64,000 bases of DNA from Paenibacillus aestuarii (GCF_027789125.1 NZ_JAQFVF010000043.1:1-64000), one strand, 5' to 3'; positions 54,124 through 63,726 are shown, counted from the stretch's first letter. Notes: generated by a model from the letters alone, not told the origin. Program-made: numbers and translations.

Positions 54124-56133
54124 ATGGTGAAGAGCAGCGTGATTCCCAGCTCAGAGGATTTATTTTTGCTTCATGAAGGCTCCCTGCACCACAGCTATAA
54201 GCTTTTAGGGGCGCATGTTTGTAAAATTCCGGGTCAGGCAGGAGTGCGATTTGCCGTATGGGCGCCGAATGCCAGACAGGTTCATGTCGTCGGCGATTTC
54301 AACGGCTGGAAGTCCGGGAGTCATGTCATGGAACGCATCAGCACGTTAGGTGTCTGGTTGCTGCTAATTCCGGAAGCCCGCGCAGGCGACTTTTACAAGT
54401 ATGAAATTCATACTGAATCCGGACGCATTCTTTTGAAAGCTGATCCTTATGCCTTTTATTCTGAGCTCCGTCCTGGTACGGCTTCACGGGTCTATGACCT
54501 CGAAGGCTACGATTGGCAGGATCAATCGTGGCAGCAGCGCAAGCAGGAAGATGGCGCTATTTACAACAAGCCCTTGTCGATTTATGAAGTGCACCTCGGC
54601 ACATGGCGGAAGAAAGACAGGCACAGCGAAGAACTGTATACATACGAGCAGCTCGCTGATGAATTGATCGATTACGCCATCGAAATGGGCTACACCCATC
54701 TTGAGGTAATGCCGCTGGCTGAGCATCCGTTTGACCGTTCCTGGGGCTATCAAGCGACAGGCTATTATTCAGTGACCAGCCGCCATGGGACACCTACGGA
54801 TTTCATGCGCTTCGTGGACCGCGCTCACCAGCGTGGACTCGGCGTCATTATGGATTGGGTACCTGGCCACTTTTGCAAGGACGATCACGGACTGCGGCAG
54901 TTTGACGGCAAGGCGCTCTATGAATACCAGGATCCGCGCAAAGCGGAGAAGGTGGAGTGGGGCACGCTGACGTTCGACTTCGGCAGACCGGAAGTACAGA
55001 GCTTTTTAATCTCCAATGCAGTTTTCTGGATGGACATGTACCACATTGATGGAATCCGCGTGGATGCTGTCGCCAGCATGCTTCATCTGAACTTCGGCCG
55101 CTGGAACGAAGCACCGATCCGCAACCAATTCGGAGGTCTCGACAATCCGGAAGCCGTAGCTTTTTTACGCAAATTGAATCAAGTTATTTTCTCCTATTAC
55201 CCGCACGCACTGATGATGGCTGAAGACTCCACAGATTGGCCGTTGGTAACAGCTCCCGTCCATGACGGAGGCCTTGGTTTTAATTACAAATGGAACATGG
55301 GCTGGATGAACGACATGCTCCGCTATATGAAATTAGATCCGATCCATCGAAGATATCATCACAAGCTCATTACATTTTCCTTCATGTATACATTCTCTGA
55401 AAATTATATTTTGCCGCTCTCGCACGATGAAGTTGTTCACGGCAAGCGGTCGCTTCTTCATAAGATGCCCGGCGACTATTGGCAGAAATTTGCCAACTTG
55501 CGCGCCTTATACGGGTATATGTCGGGTCACCCCGGGAAAAAGCTGCTTTTCATGGGCAGTGAATTCGGTCAATTTGATGAATGGAAAGATATGGAAGAAT
55601 TGGATTGGTTCCTGCTTGAGAAATATGACATGCATCGCAAGATGCATCAATATGTGAAGCAGCTTAATCACTTCTATCTACAGGAACCGGCTCTCTGGGA
55701 GCTGGATCACCACCCCGACGGGTTCGAGTGGATCAATCCGCATGATGAAACCCAAAGCGTCGTTACATTTATGCGCAAAGGCAAGAAGCCTGAGGATGAC
55801 TTGATTCTGATCTGCAACTTTACACCTGTCGTCCATCCGGATTATCGAATCGGTGTTCCGCGACCTGGCAAATACAAGGAAGTATTTAACAGCGATTCCA
55901 CCGAATTCGGCGGATCCGGCCAAGGTAACCCGGTACCCCGTTCAAGTGATCCAAAGCCATGGCACCGAATGCCTTATAGTCTGGCTCTCTGTATCCCGCC
56001 GCTTGCGGCTGTATATATCAAATGCATCGAAGTGTTTCAATCAGAGCTTGAGGATGATAAAGGGGGAAATCAGCTATGCGCAGCAAAGAATGTGTTGCCA
56101 TGCTCCTCGCTGGAGGAGAAGGACGAAGATTAG
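54124..56133 (+). CDS. glgB: 1,4-alpha-glucan branching enzyme
   Basis: 669 residues. An N-terminal CBM48 (about 25-115; [20 protein letters not shown]) precedes a GH13 catalytic domain with [19 protein letters not shown] (nucleophile Asp), MMAEDST (acid Glu) and [12 protein letters not shown]. It makes alpha-1,6 branches in glycogen. The C-terminal beta domain ends near [10 protein letters not shown]; then about 38 further residues run 58 bp into glgC in another frame, a tail unlike other GlgB proteins and perhaps due to a lost stop. First gene of glgB-glgC-glgD-glgA. Confidence 0.92.
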   Translation: MVKSSVIPSSEDLFLLHEGSLHHSYKLLGAHVCKIPGQAGVRFAVWAPNARQVHVVGDFNGWKSGSHVMERISTLGVWLLLIPEARAGDFYKYEIHTESGRILLKADPYAFYSELRPGTASRVYDLEGYDWQDQSWQQRKQEDGAIYNKPLSIYEVHLGTWRKKDRHSEELYTYEQLADELIDYAIEMGYTHLEVMPLAEHPFDRSWGYQATGYYSVTSRHGTPTDFMRFVDRAHQRGLGVIMDWVPGHFCKDDHGLRQFDGKALYEYQDPRKAEKVEWGTLTFDFGRPEVQSFLISNAVFWMDMYHIDGIRVDAVASMLHLNFGRWNEAPIRNQFGGLDNPEAVAFLRKLNQVIFSYYPHALMMAEDSTDWPLVTAPVHDGGLGFNYKWNMGWMNDMLRYMKLDPIHRRYHHKLITFSFMYTFSENYILPLSHDEVVHGKRSLLHKMPGDYWQKFANLRALYGYMSGHPGKKLLFMGSEFGQFDEWKDMEELDWFLLEKYDMHRKMHQYVKQLNHFYLQEPALWELDHHPDGFEWINPHDETQSVVTFMRKGKKPEDDLILICNFTPVVHPDYRIGVPRPGKYKEVFNSDSTEFGGSGQGNPVPRSSDPKPWHRMPYSLALCIPPLAAVYIKCIEVFQSELEDDKGGNQLCAAKNVLPCSSLEEKDED

Positions 56134-57224
56134 GCGTACTGACGAACAATTTGGCCAAACCAGCCGTACATTTCGGTGGGAAATACCGGATTATCGATTT
56201 TACGCTTAGTAATTGTACGAATTCTGGCATCGATACAGTCGGGGTGCTTACACAATATCAGCCACTTGTTTTGAATTCCTATATCGGAATTGGAAGCTCC
56301 TGGGACTTGGACCGCAAATATGGCGGCGTGACGGTACTTCCTCCTTTCATGAAGCAAAAAGGTGGCGACTGGTACAAAGGCACAGCGGATGCGATTTTCC
56401 AAAATATCGGATTTATCGAGCAGTATGACCCTGAATATGTGTTGGTTATCTCCGGTGACCACATCTATAAAATGGATTACGACAAAATGCTGAATTTCCA
56501 TAAGCAGAAGCAAGCGGACGCCACGATTGCCGTCATTGAAGTGAAATGGGAGGAAACGAGCCGCTTCGGCATCATGAGCGTTGACGAAGAGCAAGCGATT
56601 ACGGAATTTGCCGAGAAGCCGAAGGCGGCGAACAGCAATTTGGCTTCGATGGGCATCTATATTTTCAACTGGAGCGCGCTGAAGCAGTATTTGATGAACG
56701 ACGATCAGAATGCGAGTTCCAGCAAAGATTTCGGCAAGGACATTATTCCAACCATGCTGGCCGATCAGGCTCGGATGTACGCTTATCCGTTCGATGGCTA
56801 CTGGAAAGACGTCGGTACGATCGACAGTCTGTGGGAAGCGAATATGGATTTGCTCGACGACGGCAATGAGCTGAACCTGAACGACAAGAACTGGCGCGTC
56901 TACTCGCAGTCGCCATATCAGCCTGCGCAATACGTTGCGCCTACGGCGAATGTGAAACGCTCACTCGTCAACGAGGGCTGCGCGATTTTCGGCGATGTTG
57001 ACCATTCCGTATTGTTCTACGGTGTGCAGATTGGGGAGGGCAGCGTCATTCGCGACTCCGTGATCATGCCGAACGTCAAGATTGGCAACAATGTCACCAT
57101 TCATAAAGCGATCATCGGTGAAAATACGGTCGTTGAAGATGGTGCTGTTGTTGACGGCAATGGGGAAATTGTTTTGATAGGCGGCAATGAACGGGTTATC
57201 GCGACTGCAAATCAGAAAGGATGA
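56076..57224 (+). CDS. glgC: Glucose-1-phosphate adenylyltransferase, catalytic subunit
   Basis: 382 residues. Nucleotide-binding loop [11 protein letters not shown] at residues 10-20, substrate motifs [21 protein letters not shown] and [11 protein letters not shown], and FAEKP; a C-terminal left-handed beta helix follows. It produces ADP-glucose for glycogen. Its GDH-containing active site distinguishes it from the next gene. AAAGGGGGAAA precedes the ATG inside glgB, so it is translated from the overlap. Confidence 0.94.
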   Translation: MRSKECVAMLLAGGEGRRLGVLTNNLAKPAVHFGGKYRIIDFTLSNCTNSGIDTVGVLTQYQPLVLNSYIGIGSSWDLDRKYGGVTVLPPFMKQKGGDWYKGTADAIFQNIGFIEQYDPEYVLVISGDHIYKMDYDKMLNFHKQKQADATIAVIEVKWEETSRFGIMSVDEEQAITEFAEKPKAANSNLASMGIYIFNWSALKQYLMNDDQNASSSKDFGKDIIPTMLADQARMYAYPFDGYWKDVGTIDSLWEANMDLLDDGNELNLNDKNWRVYSQSPYQPAQYVAPTANVKRSLVNEGCAIFGDVDHSVLFYGVQIGEGSVIRDSVIMPNVKIGNNVTIHKAIIGENTVVEDGAVVDGNGEIVLIGGNERVIATANQKG

Positions 57225-57230
57225 GTTCAA

Positions 57231-58340
57231 ATGAAGCATGTGATGGGTGTCATCAATTTAGTGAATGAACCAGATGATTTGGAGGAGTTAACTTATTTCC
57301 GCTGCCCGGCCTCGGTTCCTTATGGCGGCCGCTACCGGTTGATCGATTTTTCGTTATCCAACATGGTTAATTCGGGGATTGATAACGTAGCTGTGTTTAC
57401 GCAGCACAAATATCGTTCCCTAATGGATCACTTAGGATCAGGCAAAGAATGGGACTTGGACCGCAAGCGCGGGGGGTTGTTCGTCCTTCCGTCCGTGCTG
57501 GATGAGCCTACGGGCATTTCCCGCGGAGACTTATACCAGTTCTACAGCCATCGCGATTATTTTTACCGTGGCAAAGAAGAGCTCGTCATTATTTCCCGCA
57601 GCCATATGGTGTGCAATATCGATCTGGAAGATGCTGTGCGCTATCATGAGGATACGCAAGCCGATATTACGGTTATTTACAAAGAGACCGACGAAGATAT
57701 CCACGGCAAATTCCGCCGTCTGGCAGTCAAAGAGAACGGCCAAGTGACCTTGATGGAAGATCACACCGGCCGGCTGCGCACGAATAACGTGTCCATGGAA
57801 ATGTACATCATGAGCAAAGCGCTGCTGCTGGACATGGTGGAGTCCTGCCTGGCCCAAGGCTATGACCATCTCGTGCGTGACGGCATTATGAAAAACATCG
57901 ATAAGCTGAGTGTCTTCGGCTACAAGTTCAAAGGCTATCTCGGCGTCATTAATTCGATCCAAGGTTATTACAAACACAGCATGCAGCTGTTGAATCCGTC
58001 CGTATGGCGGGAACTGTTCTTCCAGAAGAAGCTGATCTATACGAAAGTGAAGGATGAGCCGCCTGCCAAATATTTGGAAAGCGCCGCAGTGAAAAATACG
58101 CTGATCGCCAACGGCTGCACCATTGAAGGCCGAGTGGAGAACAGTATTCTATTCCGGGGCGTCAAAATCCGCAAAGGCGCTTATGTGAAGAACAGCATTA
58201 TTTTGCAAAACTGCGAGATCGAAGAGAACGTCATTATCGAAAATGCAATTCTGGATAAAGACGTCTTTATTAGCCGGGGACGCGTTCTGACCGGAGACAA
58301 CAAGGCTCCATTCATCGCTGCGAAGACAAAAGTGATTTAA
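57231..58340 (+). CDS. glgD: Glucose-1-phosphate adenylyltransferase, GlgD subunit
   Basis: 369 residues, a diverged copy of GlgC. The N-terminal glycine loop is lost (MGVINLVNEPDD) and the GDH motif is replaced (SRSHMVCNID), so it is probably not catalytic by itself but modulates GlgC in a hetero-oligomer, as known in B. subtilis and Geobacillus. YRLIDFSLSNMVNSGI and the C-terminal hexapeptide repeats are intact. Six bases separate it from glgC. Confidence 0.93.
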   Translation: MKHVMGVINLVNEPDDLEELTYFRCPASVPYGGRYRLIDFSLSNMVNSGIDNVAVFTQHKYRSLMDHLGSGKEWDLDRKRGGLFVLPSVLDEPTGISRGDLYQFYSHRDYFYRGKEELVIISRSHMVCNIDLEDAVRYHEDTQADITVIYKETDEDIHGKFRRLAVKENGQVTLMEDHTGRLRTNNVSMEMYIMSKALLLDMVESCLAQGYDHLVRDGIMKNIDKLSVFGYKFKGYLGVINSIQGYYKHSMQLLNPSVWRELFFQKKLIYTKVKDEPPAKYLESAAVKNTLIANGCTIEGRVENSILFRGVKIRKGAYVKNSIILQNCEIEENVIIENAILDKDVFISRGRVLTGDNKAPFIAAKTKVI

Positions 58341-58451
58341 GGAAGATTTTTAGCTTCGCTATAAAATAAATGAGGACGGGGAAGCCGGCTGAAGCTGGTG
58401 CAGGATCGCGCCGTACGGCCTGGTTTCCGGTTCTCCAATAGGAGTGGAATC

Positions 58452-59885
58452 ATGAGAGTCTTGTTTGTGGCTTCCGAAGCGGTGCCTTTTGCTAAAACGG
58501 GTGGATTGGCCGATGTGATCGGCTCCCTCCCGAAAGAGTTAACCCGCCAAGGGCTTGATGTGAGAGTCATGCTGCCGAAATATGGGAGTATTGCGGACGT
58601 GTATCGGGATGCGATGACAGCCGTCGCCACGTTCGAAATCTATGTAGGTTGGAGAAAGCAGTTCACCGGCATCGAAGTTTTGCAGCATGAAGGCGTGACG
58701 TACTATTTCGTGGACAACGAATACTATTTCCGCCGTTCAGGGCTTTACGGCTATGACGACGAGGCGGAGCGCTTTGCATTCTTCTGTCGGGGCGTGATTG
58801 AATCGCTGCCGATCATCGAGTTTCAGCCGGATATCATCCACTGTCATGATTGGCAAGCCGGAATGATCCCTGTGCTGTTGAAAGCCCACTACAGCCATCT
58901 GCCTTTCTTTAGCGGCATCAAGACGATCACAACGATCCACAATCTCAAATATCAAGGCGTATTCAGTCAGCAGCTGATGAAGGATTTGTTCGGCCTTAGC
59001 GATGACCATTTCACAGGGACTGCGCTGGAGCTGCATGGCGGCGCCAGCTTCCTGAAAGGCGGATTGCTGTACGCCGATAGGATCACGACGGTGAGCCAAA
59101 CCTACGCAGAGGAAATTCAAACGCCTTATTTCGGCGAACATTTGGACAGCCTCCTGCGGCACCGCAGAGACCAGTTGATCGGCATTGTCAACGGGATCGA
59201 TTATGAAGTGTTCGATCCGATGGGCGATACACATCTGGTCATGAACTATCGCGATTCGCTGCCCAAGAAGCAGCAGAATAAGCTGGCTCTACAGGAGCAG
59301 CTGGGCTTGCCGGTGCGCAGCGATGTGCCGATGATCGCATTGGTGACGCGCCTGGTTCAACAAAAAGGGCTGGATCTGATCCAGCATGTGCTCCCCGAGA
59401 TTTTAGCGCTCGATATTCAGTTGGTCATCTTGGGAACCGGAGATCGCGTCTATGAGCAAATGTTTCGCGATGCCGCCTACTCGCATCCGGATAAAGTAGC
59501 GGCTCAGATCATGTTCAATGAAGGACTGGCCCATCAAATGTATGCGGCATCCGATTTGTTCTTGATGCCTTCGCAATTCGAGCCATGCGGCATCGGTCAG
59601 CTTATTGCGCTGCGTTATCGGTCCGTGCCGATTGTTAGGGAAACCGGCGGTCTCAAAGATACGGTTCAGCCGTACAATGAGTTTGCCGGCGAAGGAACCG
59701 GATTCACGTTCAGCAACTATAACGCCCATGATATGCTGCATACGATCAGACGGGCGGTGGACTTTTACCAGAACGACCGCGAAGCTTGGCTGCGTATTCA
59801 GCAGAACATGAAGAAGTGCGATTACAGCTGGAAGAAGTCGGCTCAGCAATATGTGAATGTGTATAAAGAGCTGAAAAAAGCATAG
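58452..59885 (+). CDS. glgA: Glycogen synthase (ADP-glucose)
   Basis: 477 residues, GT5 glycosyltransferase. The ADP-glucose loop KTGGLADVIG at about residues 15-24, HDWQAGMIPVLLK, and the C-terminal MPSQFEPCGIGQLIALRY with RETGGLKDTV are typical. It extends alpha-1,4-glucan chains. The start is ATG 58452 after AGGAGTGG; the open frame starts 18 codons earlier without a ribosome site. Unlike B. subtilis, no glgP follows; a terminator ends the operon. Confidence 0.94.
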   Translation: MRVLFVASEAVPFAKTGGLADVIGSLPKELTRQGLDVRVMLPKYGSIADVYRDAMTAVATFEIYVGWRKQFTGIEVLQHEGVTYYFVDNEYYFRRSGLYGYDDEAERFAFFCRGVIESLPIIEFQPDIIHCHDWQAGMIPVLLKAHYSHLPFFSGIKTITTIHNLKYQGVFSQQLMKDLFGLSDDHFTGTALELHGGASFLKGGLLYADRITTVSQTYAEEIQTPYFGEHLDSLLRHRRDQLIGIVNGIDYEVFDPMGDTHLVMNYRDSLPKKQQNKLALQEQLGLPVRSDVPMIALVTRLVQQKGLDLIQHVLPEILALDIQLVILGTGDRVYEQMFRDAAYSHPDKVAAQIMFNEGLAHQMYAASDLFLMPSQFEPCGIGQLIALRYRSVPIVRETGGLKDTVQPYNEFAGEGTGFTFSNYNAHDMLHTIRRAVDFYQNDREAWLRIQQNMKKCDYSWKKSAQQYVNVYKELKKA

Positions 59886-59900
59886 ATTGCTAGAAATTGG

Positions 59901-59932
59901 GACTGTAGACTTATTTATCTGCAGTCTTTTTT
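59901..59932 (+). terminator. Terminator after glgA
   Basis: GACTGTAGA and TCTGCAGTC pair (one mismatch), loop CTTATTTA, followed by TTTTTT. Confidence 0.85.
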
Positions 59933-60025
59933 CCTATTTGCGCTAATAAATCCAGACTAAAGTACCGATAACAAAACATATAGGGAAGACAGGAACAAAA
60001 TTTAGAGAGAAAGGATCTGTATGTT

Positions 60026-60217
60026 TTGAAACGGACGCTTTGTTTGACCGATGTGGACTTGTACAATTGCATTCTTTTTCATACACCTGTTGAAGTCTGG
60101 TTCGATGGGGAGCTGGAGGATTCCGGATCGTTCATAGAAGCGTACACGGATGAGATTATTAAAGTAGGCGGCGTTTATTATATGCGCAAATTATGCCAAA
60201 TTAATCGTATTGCATAA
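60026..60217 (+). CDS. Small protein of unknown function
   Basis: 63 residues, no membrane segment. It contains the acidic middle VWFDGELEDSGSFIEAYTDE and ends with a basic tail. Function not recognised. TTG start at 60026, with GAGAAAGGA 11 bases upstream; an ATG at 60021 is out of frame. Codon use is like that of its neighbours. It lies between glgA and the broken small gene and seems to be expressed alone. Confidence 0.6.
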   Translation: MKRTLCLTDVDLYNCILFHTPVEVWFDGELEDSGSFIEAYTDEIIKVGGVYYMRKLCQINRIA

Positions 60218-60251
60218 TCATGAATAGACCCGCAAGTGTATGGGGGCGAAC

Positions 60252-60411
60252 GTGAATAAGGCTGCTCTTTGTCATCCTGGATGATGAAGAGCAGCTATTT
60301 GGCGTTTGGGAGGAAGGCTCCCCTGCAATTGTATTTTATCGGACGATGCACGGGTCTTTGGCCCGATGGAATCGCAAGACAGCCGCCGACATGCAAATTT
60401 TTGAGATTTAG
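60252..60411 (+). pseudogene. Small open frame (about 50 codons) with no normal in-frame start; frameshifted gene or unusual start
   Basis: From 60262 to the TAG at 60409-60411 one frame reads a protein-like sequence (LLFVILDDEEQLFGVWEEGS, later FYRTMHGSLARWNRKTAAD). Upstream of it the frame is closed by TGA at 60253. A GTG at 60252, five bases after GGGGG, is in another frame and runs AAT AAG G then CTG CTC; dropping one G would join it to the frame. Alternatively ATA at 60256, with correct spacing from GGGGG, is the start. A strong hairpin (60261-60295) covers this region. Function unknown. Confidence 0.45.
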
Positions 60412-60412
60412 G

Positions 60413-60418
60413 TATAAT
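60413..60418 (+). promoter_or_regulatory. Perfect -10 element ahead of cls
   Basis: TATAAT lies 35 bp before the cls start codon and right after the small frame; the -35 is not clear. Confidence 0.4.
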
Positions 60419-60452
60419 ATGCATATGAACTTTTATGATCTGGGGCGCTTAT

Positions 60453-61910
60453 ATGGGATGGATGACTAATCTTTTTTCTTTTTTATTTATCATCAACTTT
60501 ATCCTGGCTTTGACGGTTGTTTTCTTAGAGCGGCGCAATGTGGCGGCCACATGGTCGTGGCTCATGGTGCTGCTCTTCATTCCGATCCTCGGCTTCGTGC
60601 TGTATGTCATCTTTGGCCAGAATCTGAGCCGCAGGAAGCTGTATAAATGGAATAAGCGCATGCTGGAGCGTGTCAAGCAGATCGCCGCGGACCAGCGCCA
60701 GCGGTTAACGGACGGGACGATGCCGTATCTTGATCCGATGGTTAGCCAATATCGTGATCTCATCTACATGAATGTGTCAACGAACGATTCATTTTTGACG
60801 CAGGATAATGATGTTCAAATTTTTACTGATGGCGTATCTAAGTTTGATAATCTGATCGCCAATATTGAGCAGGCCGAGTCTCACATTCATATCCAATATT
60901 ATATCGTCAAAAATGATGACCTGGGCCGGCGCGTGATGGCAGCATTGACGCGCAAAGCAAGACAAGGGGTGCGAGTCCGATTTTTATATGACGATATCGG
61001 CTCCCGTTCGCTGAAGGACGCTTTCTTTAGGGAGTTCCTGCATGAGGGCGGGGAGATCGCGGCGTTCTTTCCTTCACGCATCCCGTACTTGAATTATCGC
61101 GTCAATTACCGCAATCACCGCAAATTGGTCATTATTGACGGTAAAATCGGTTATATGGGCGGTTTTAACATCGGCAACGAGTATTTGGGCCTGGATCCGC
61201 GATTCGGCTTCTGGCGGGATACGCATCTGCGCTTAACCGGGAGCGTGATTCGCTCGCTGCAATCCAGGTTCATTCTCGACTGGAATTTGGCTTCCTCCAG
61301 TCCGGTGGATATTGAATCGGGCATCTATTTCCCTGAATGGACGGAGCATGATGTCAGGGGGCAGGTGCCAATGCAAATCGTAGCCAGCGGCCCGAATGAA
61401 ACGTGGCCGCATTTTGTCTTTACGTTTCTGAAAATGATTCATACGGCAAAAAAACGGATTTTGCTGCAAACGCCGTATTTCATTCCCGAGGAAAGCATGC
61501 TGAACGCCTTACGCATCGCTGCGCTGTCCGGCATTGATGTGCGCATCATGATTCCGCAGAAGGCCGATCATTTATTCGTGCACTGGGCTTCGCTGTATTA
61601 TGTAGGTGAGCTCCTCCAGGCCGGCGTGAAGTGCTATTTATACGATTATGGCTTCCTGCATGCCAAAACGATTGTCGTTGACGGACAGATGGCTTCCGTC
61701 GGCACGGCGAACTTCGATATTCGCAGCCTGCGGCTTAATTTCGAGACGAATGCCATCATCTATCATGCGGAAACGGCGAAGAAGCTGGAAAACATTTTCT
61801 GGAGAGATATGGAAGGTTGCTTGGAGTTGACGATGGAGGCATATGATGAGCGCTCGTTGCGGATTCGATTTCTAGAATCGATCTCCAAGCTGATCTCGCC
61901 AATTTTGTAG
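60453..61910 (+). CDS. cls: Cardiolipin synthase
   Basis: 485 residues. Two N-terminal membrane helices (about 3-22 and 33-52), then two phospholipase D domains with HKD motifs: NHRKLVIIDGKIGYMGGFNI near residue 220 and FLHAKTIVVDGQMASVGTAN near 400. It joins two phosphatidylglycerol molecules to cardiolipin at the membrane. The start at 60453 is chosen over 60435 because CTGGGG lies seven bases upstream; an ATG three codons later is also possible. Confidence 0.92.
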   Translation: MGWMTNLFSFLFIINFILALTVVFLERRNVAATWSWLMVLLFIPILGFVLYVIFGQNLSRRKLYKWNKRMLERVKQIAADQRQRLTDGTMPYLDPMVSQYRDLIYMNVSTNDSFLTQDNDVQIFTDGVSKFDNLIANIEQAESHIHIQYYIVKNDDLGRRVMAALTRKARQGVRVRFLYDDIGSRSLKDAFFREFLHEGGEIAAFFPSRIPYLNYRVNYRNHRKLVIIDGKIGYMGGFNIGNEYLGLDPRFGFWRDTHLRLTGSVIRSLQSRFILDWNLASSSPVDIESGIYFPEWTEHDVRGQVPMQIVASGPNETWPHFVFTFLKMIHTAKKRILLQTPYFIPEESMLNALRIAALSGIDVRIMIPQKADHLFVHWASLYYVGELLQAGVKCYLYDYGFLHAKTIVVDGQMASVGTANFDIRSLRLNFETNAIIYHAETAKKLENIFWRDMEGCLELTMEAYDERSLRIRFLESISKLISPIL

Positions 61911-62000
61911 CGCTGGTTTAGGAAAATTTAAGAAACGGATAAGGCGTTGTTTAGATTTGCTGGTTATCCTAGAGGAAAAAGGACGAGGGGAGAAACCGCG

Positions 62001-62501
62001 GTGACAACGTTATCCATGAAACAGAAGAAATGGCTGCTTGTGCTGCATCTCATTTTCTCAGCTATCATGCTGGGAACTAGCGTGGTCGTATTAATTTTGA
62101 GCATTACAGCGGCGACCGTGCATGAGCCTGGCGTTTTGCTCGCCTGCTATACGAGTATGCATGTGCTATCCGAAACTTCGCTGCGGGCATCGACGATTGG
62201 CACGATCGTAACCGGTATTCTTTTATCGGTTTGGACGCACTGGGGGCTGCTGAAGTACTACTGGATTATCGTCAAAGAGGCGCTGACCGCGGTGACGATC
62301 GTACTGGGGCCGATCGGAATCTATATGTGGACGCTGCGCGGCATTGCCCTCATCGATTCACCGAATCAAGGCGCTTACGTTGCCAACAGCTTATATCTGT
62401 TCGCCGGCATCGGCCTGCAGATCGCTTCGCTTGTGGCCATGTTTGCGATTTCGGTTTTCAAGCCTTGGGGGAAGCGGGGGCGTTTGCCGAAGAGTGCATA
62501 A
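62001..62501 (+). CDS. Four-helix membrane protein, possibly DUF2269-like
   Basis: 166 residues with four hydrophobic segments (about 12-38, 58-80, 85-107, 130-155). A histidine in LVLHLIFSA near the first helix and the overall pattern recall DUF2269 proteins, whose function is unknown. Start at GTG 62001, eight bases after GAGGGGAG; the frame extends 18 codons upstream without a site. It ends at a hairpin shared with the next, convergent gene. Confidence 0.75.
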   Translation: MTTLSMKQKKWLLVLHLIFSAIMLGTSVVVLILSITAATVHEPGVLLACYTSMHVLSETSLRASTIGTIVTGILLSVWTHWGLLKYYWIIVKEALTAVTIVLGPIGIYMWTLRGIALIDSPNQGAYVANSLYLFAGIGLQIASLVAMFAISVFKPWGKRGRLPKSA

Positions 62502-62530
62502 AAAGAGGGGCGCTGTCTAAGCGTCCCTCT
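62501..62530 (-). terminator. Terminator between the membrane protein gene and the 62-residue gene
   Basis: AGAGGGACGC pairs with GCGCCCCTCT on the minus strand (one mismatch) and is followed by TTTTT. On the plus strand it overlaps the end of the upstream gene. Confidence 0.75.
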
Positions 62531-62537
62531 GGTACAT

Positions 62538-62726
62538 TCAATAAATATTAGAAAGAATGACGGCAATATCGCGATCTGAGAAGTCGAAGCGGCCATCCAA
62601 GGATTTCTTAAATGTGTGCCCTCTGGATTCTATGTAACGGCACAATCGCAGGAGTGCACTCGGTTCCAAGCCGAGCATACGGGAAAGTTCATCCAGTTGA
62701 TTCGGATTCGATACGATTTCTAGCAT
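62538..62726 (-). CDS. Small 62-residue protein of unknown function
   Basis: 62 residues with an all-helical prediction. The segment LDELSRMLGLEPSALLRLCR suggests a helix-turn-helix-like arrangement, and the tail FDFSDRDIAVILSNIY is conserved-looking. Function unknown. Start at ATG 62726, 11 bases after GATGGAGGG; a longer frame continues upstream with non-protein-like composition. Confidence 0.6.
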   Translation of the reverse strand: MLEIVSNPNQLDELSRMLGLEPSALLRLCRYIESRGHTFKKSLDGRFDFSDRDIAVILSNIY

Positions 62727-62905
62727 GCAGTCGTGTACCCTCCATCTATAAATGATAGCGCAACTTGCTTTAGTCTTATCGTAATCTATCCGGGCTGTTA
62801 GTTGTTGTCGAATTGTCGGGTTAACACAAAGTTCAAAAATAGGGTCGGTGGCATATGCAGGATCGCAATGCGCGGGAACATCGGCGAACATGTTTCGCTA
62901 AAGAC

Positions 62906-62946
62906 ATGAAAAGGCAATAACGGAACAAGTTCCGTTGCTTTTTCAT
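62906..62946. terminator. Long hairpin with T-runs on both strands
   Basis: ATGAAAAGGC and GCTTTTTCAT form the outer stem, AACGGAAC and GTTCCGTT the inner stem, with a 3-base bulge and a 2-base loop. It could end transcription in either direction, but no gene ends here. Confidence 0.4.
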
Positions 62947-62994
62947 AGGGCGGGGCCGCTGCGGGAGTGTTGAATGGGTGCGTGCGTGTAAGGT

Positions 62995-63190
62995 GCTGCA
63001 GTCCGCTTTTGCCCAATTGGAGAGTGGCTGACTTGTAGTGAGCATGCGCAGGTCGATTTTACCCAATTAGAGCGGGGTGAAGGGTAGTGTCGAGGAGAAA
63101 ATGTGTCTGTAAGTGGGGAATTTCGGACTAGAGACGCCTAAGCTGCCGAGATGAGCTCTGTAAGCCGGCATAATCCAACTAGAGCAACTT
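62995..63190. repeat. Degenerate copies of the left-end repeat family
   Basis: The inverted core is seen near 63000-63025 (AGTCCGCTTTTGCCCAATTG) and near 63050-63072 (GTCGATTTTACCCAATTAGA). Plus-strand relatives lie near 63108-63140 (GTAAGTGGGGAATTTCGGAC) and 63160-63185. The same family fills 1-892. Confidence 0.7.
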
Positions 63191-63230
63191 GTGTTGTGGC
63201 TCGAATTGAGGCGGCAAAAGCACTCGCCAC

Positions 63231-63277
63231 AAAAAATGAAGGTGTCCCACAGCCAATATTTTGGCTTGTGGGACACC
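63231..63277 (-). terminator. Terminator after the VOC protein gene
   Basis: On the minus strand GGTGTCCCACAAGCCAA pairs with TTGGCTGTGGGACACC and is followed by a T-rich run (TTCATTTTTT). Confidence 0.9.
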
Positions 63278-63297
63278 CTCTTGCTATTTATATACAA

Positions 63298-63726
63298 TTA
63301 CCAAGCCATCTCGCCGTTGTCATGATTGATTTGCCATTGGATACCGAACTTGTCCGTTACAGAGCCATACAGCTTGCTCCAGAACGTTTCTTGCAATTCC
63401 ATGATGACATTGCCGCCTTCTTTAAGCTTGTGGAAAATGGCTTTCAACGATTCGATGTCCGAATCGACAATGGACAGGGTAAAGTTGTTTCCTTGAACAA
63501 ATGGCATGCCGGGGAACGAGTCGGAGAACATCACAAGGTTGCCTTGAATGTTCAGACGCGTGTGCATAATGAGCGATTTGGCTTCTTCAGGCATCGGATA
63601 ATTCGGATCGGATGGGCCTTCGCCGTACGTCATCATCTTCGGTGCGTCTGTACCAAACACTTGGGCGTAATACTCCACCGCTTCTCGGCAATTTCCATTA
63701 AAATTGAGGTACACATTGACAGCCAT
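63298..63726 (-). CDS. VOC-superfamily protein, PhnB-like
   Basis: 142 residues, glyoxalase/bleomycin-resistance fold. NVYLNFNGNCREAVEYYAQV at the N-terminus, NIQGNLVMFSD in the middle and DKFGIQWQIN at the C-terminus match the PhnB-like subgroup, whose substrates are mostly unknown. Start at ATG 63726, nine bases after GAGGAG; an in-frame GTG three codons earlier is closer to that site. A strong terminator follows it. The DinB gene lies upstream on the same strand. Confidence 0.87.
   Translation of the reverse strand: MAVNVYLNFNGNCREAVEYYAQVFGTDAPKMMTYGEGPSDPNYPMPEEAKSLIMHTRLNIQGNLVMFSDSFPGMPFVQGNNFTLSIVDSDIESLKAIFHKLKEGGNVIMELQETFWSKLYGSVTDKFGIQWQINHDNGEMAW

Larger units (their letters stand above)
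62727..63230. other. Gene-free region with hairpin and repeats
   Basis: About 500 bp without a plausible gene. It holds the upstream region of the 62-residue gene, a long hairpin and degenerate copies of the left-end repeat family. Confidence 0.6.

Noticed and set aside
60269-60469. 66-codon frame between the small genes and cls
   Set aside because: TTG start inside a hairpin, no ribosome site, runs across the cls promoter and start; the adjacent frame is more protein-like.
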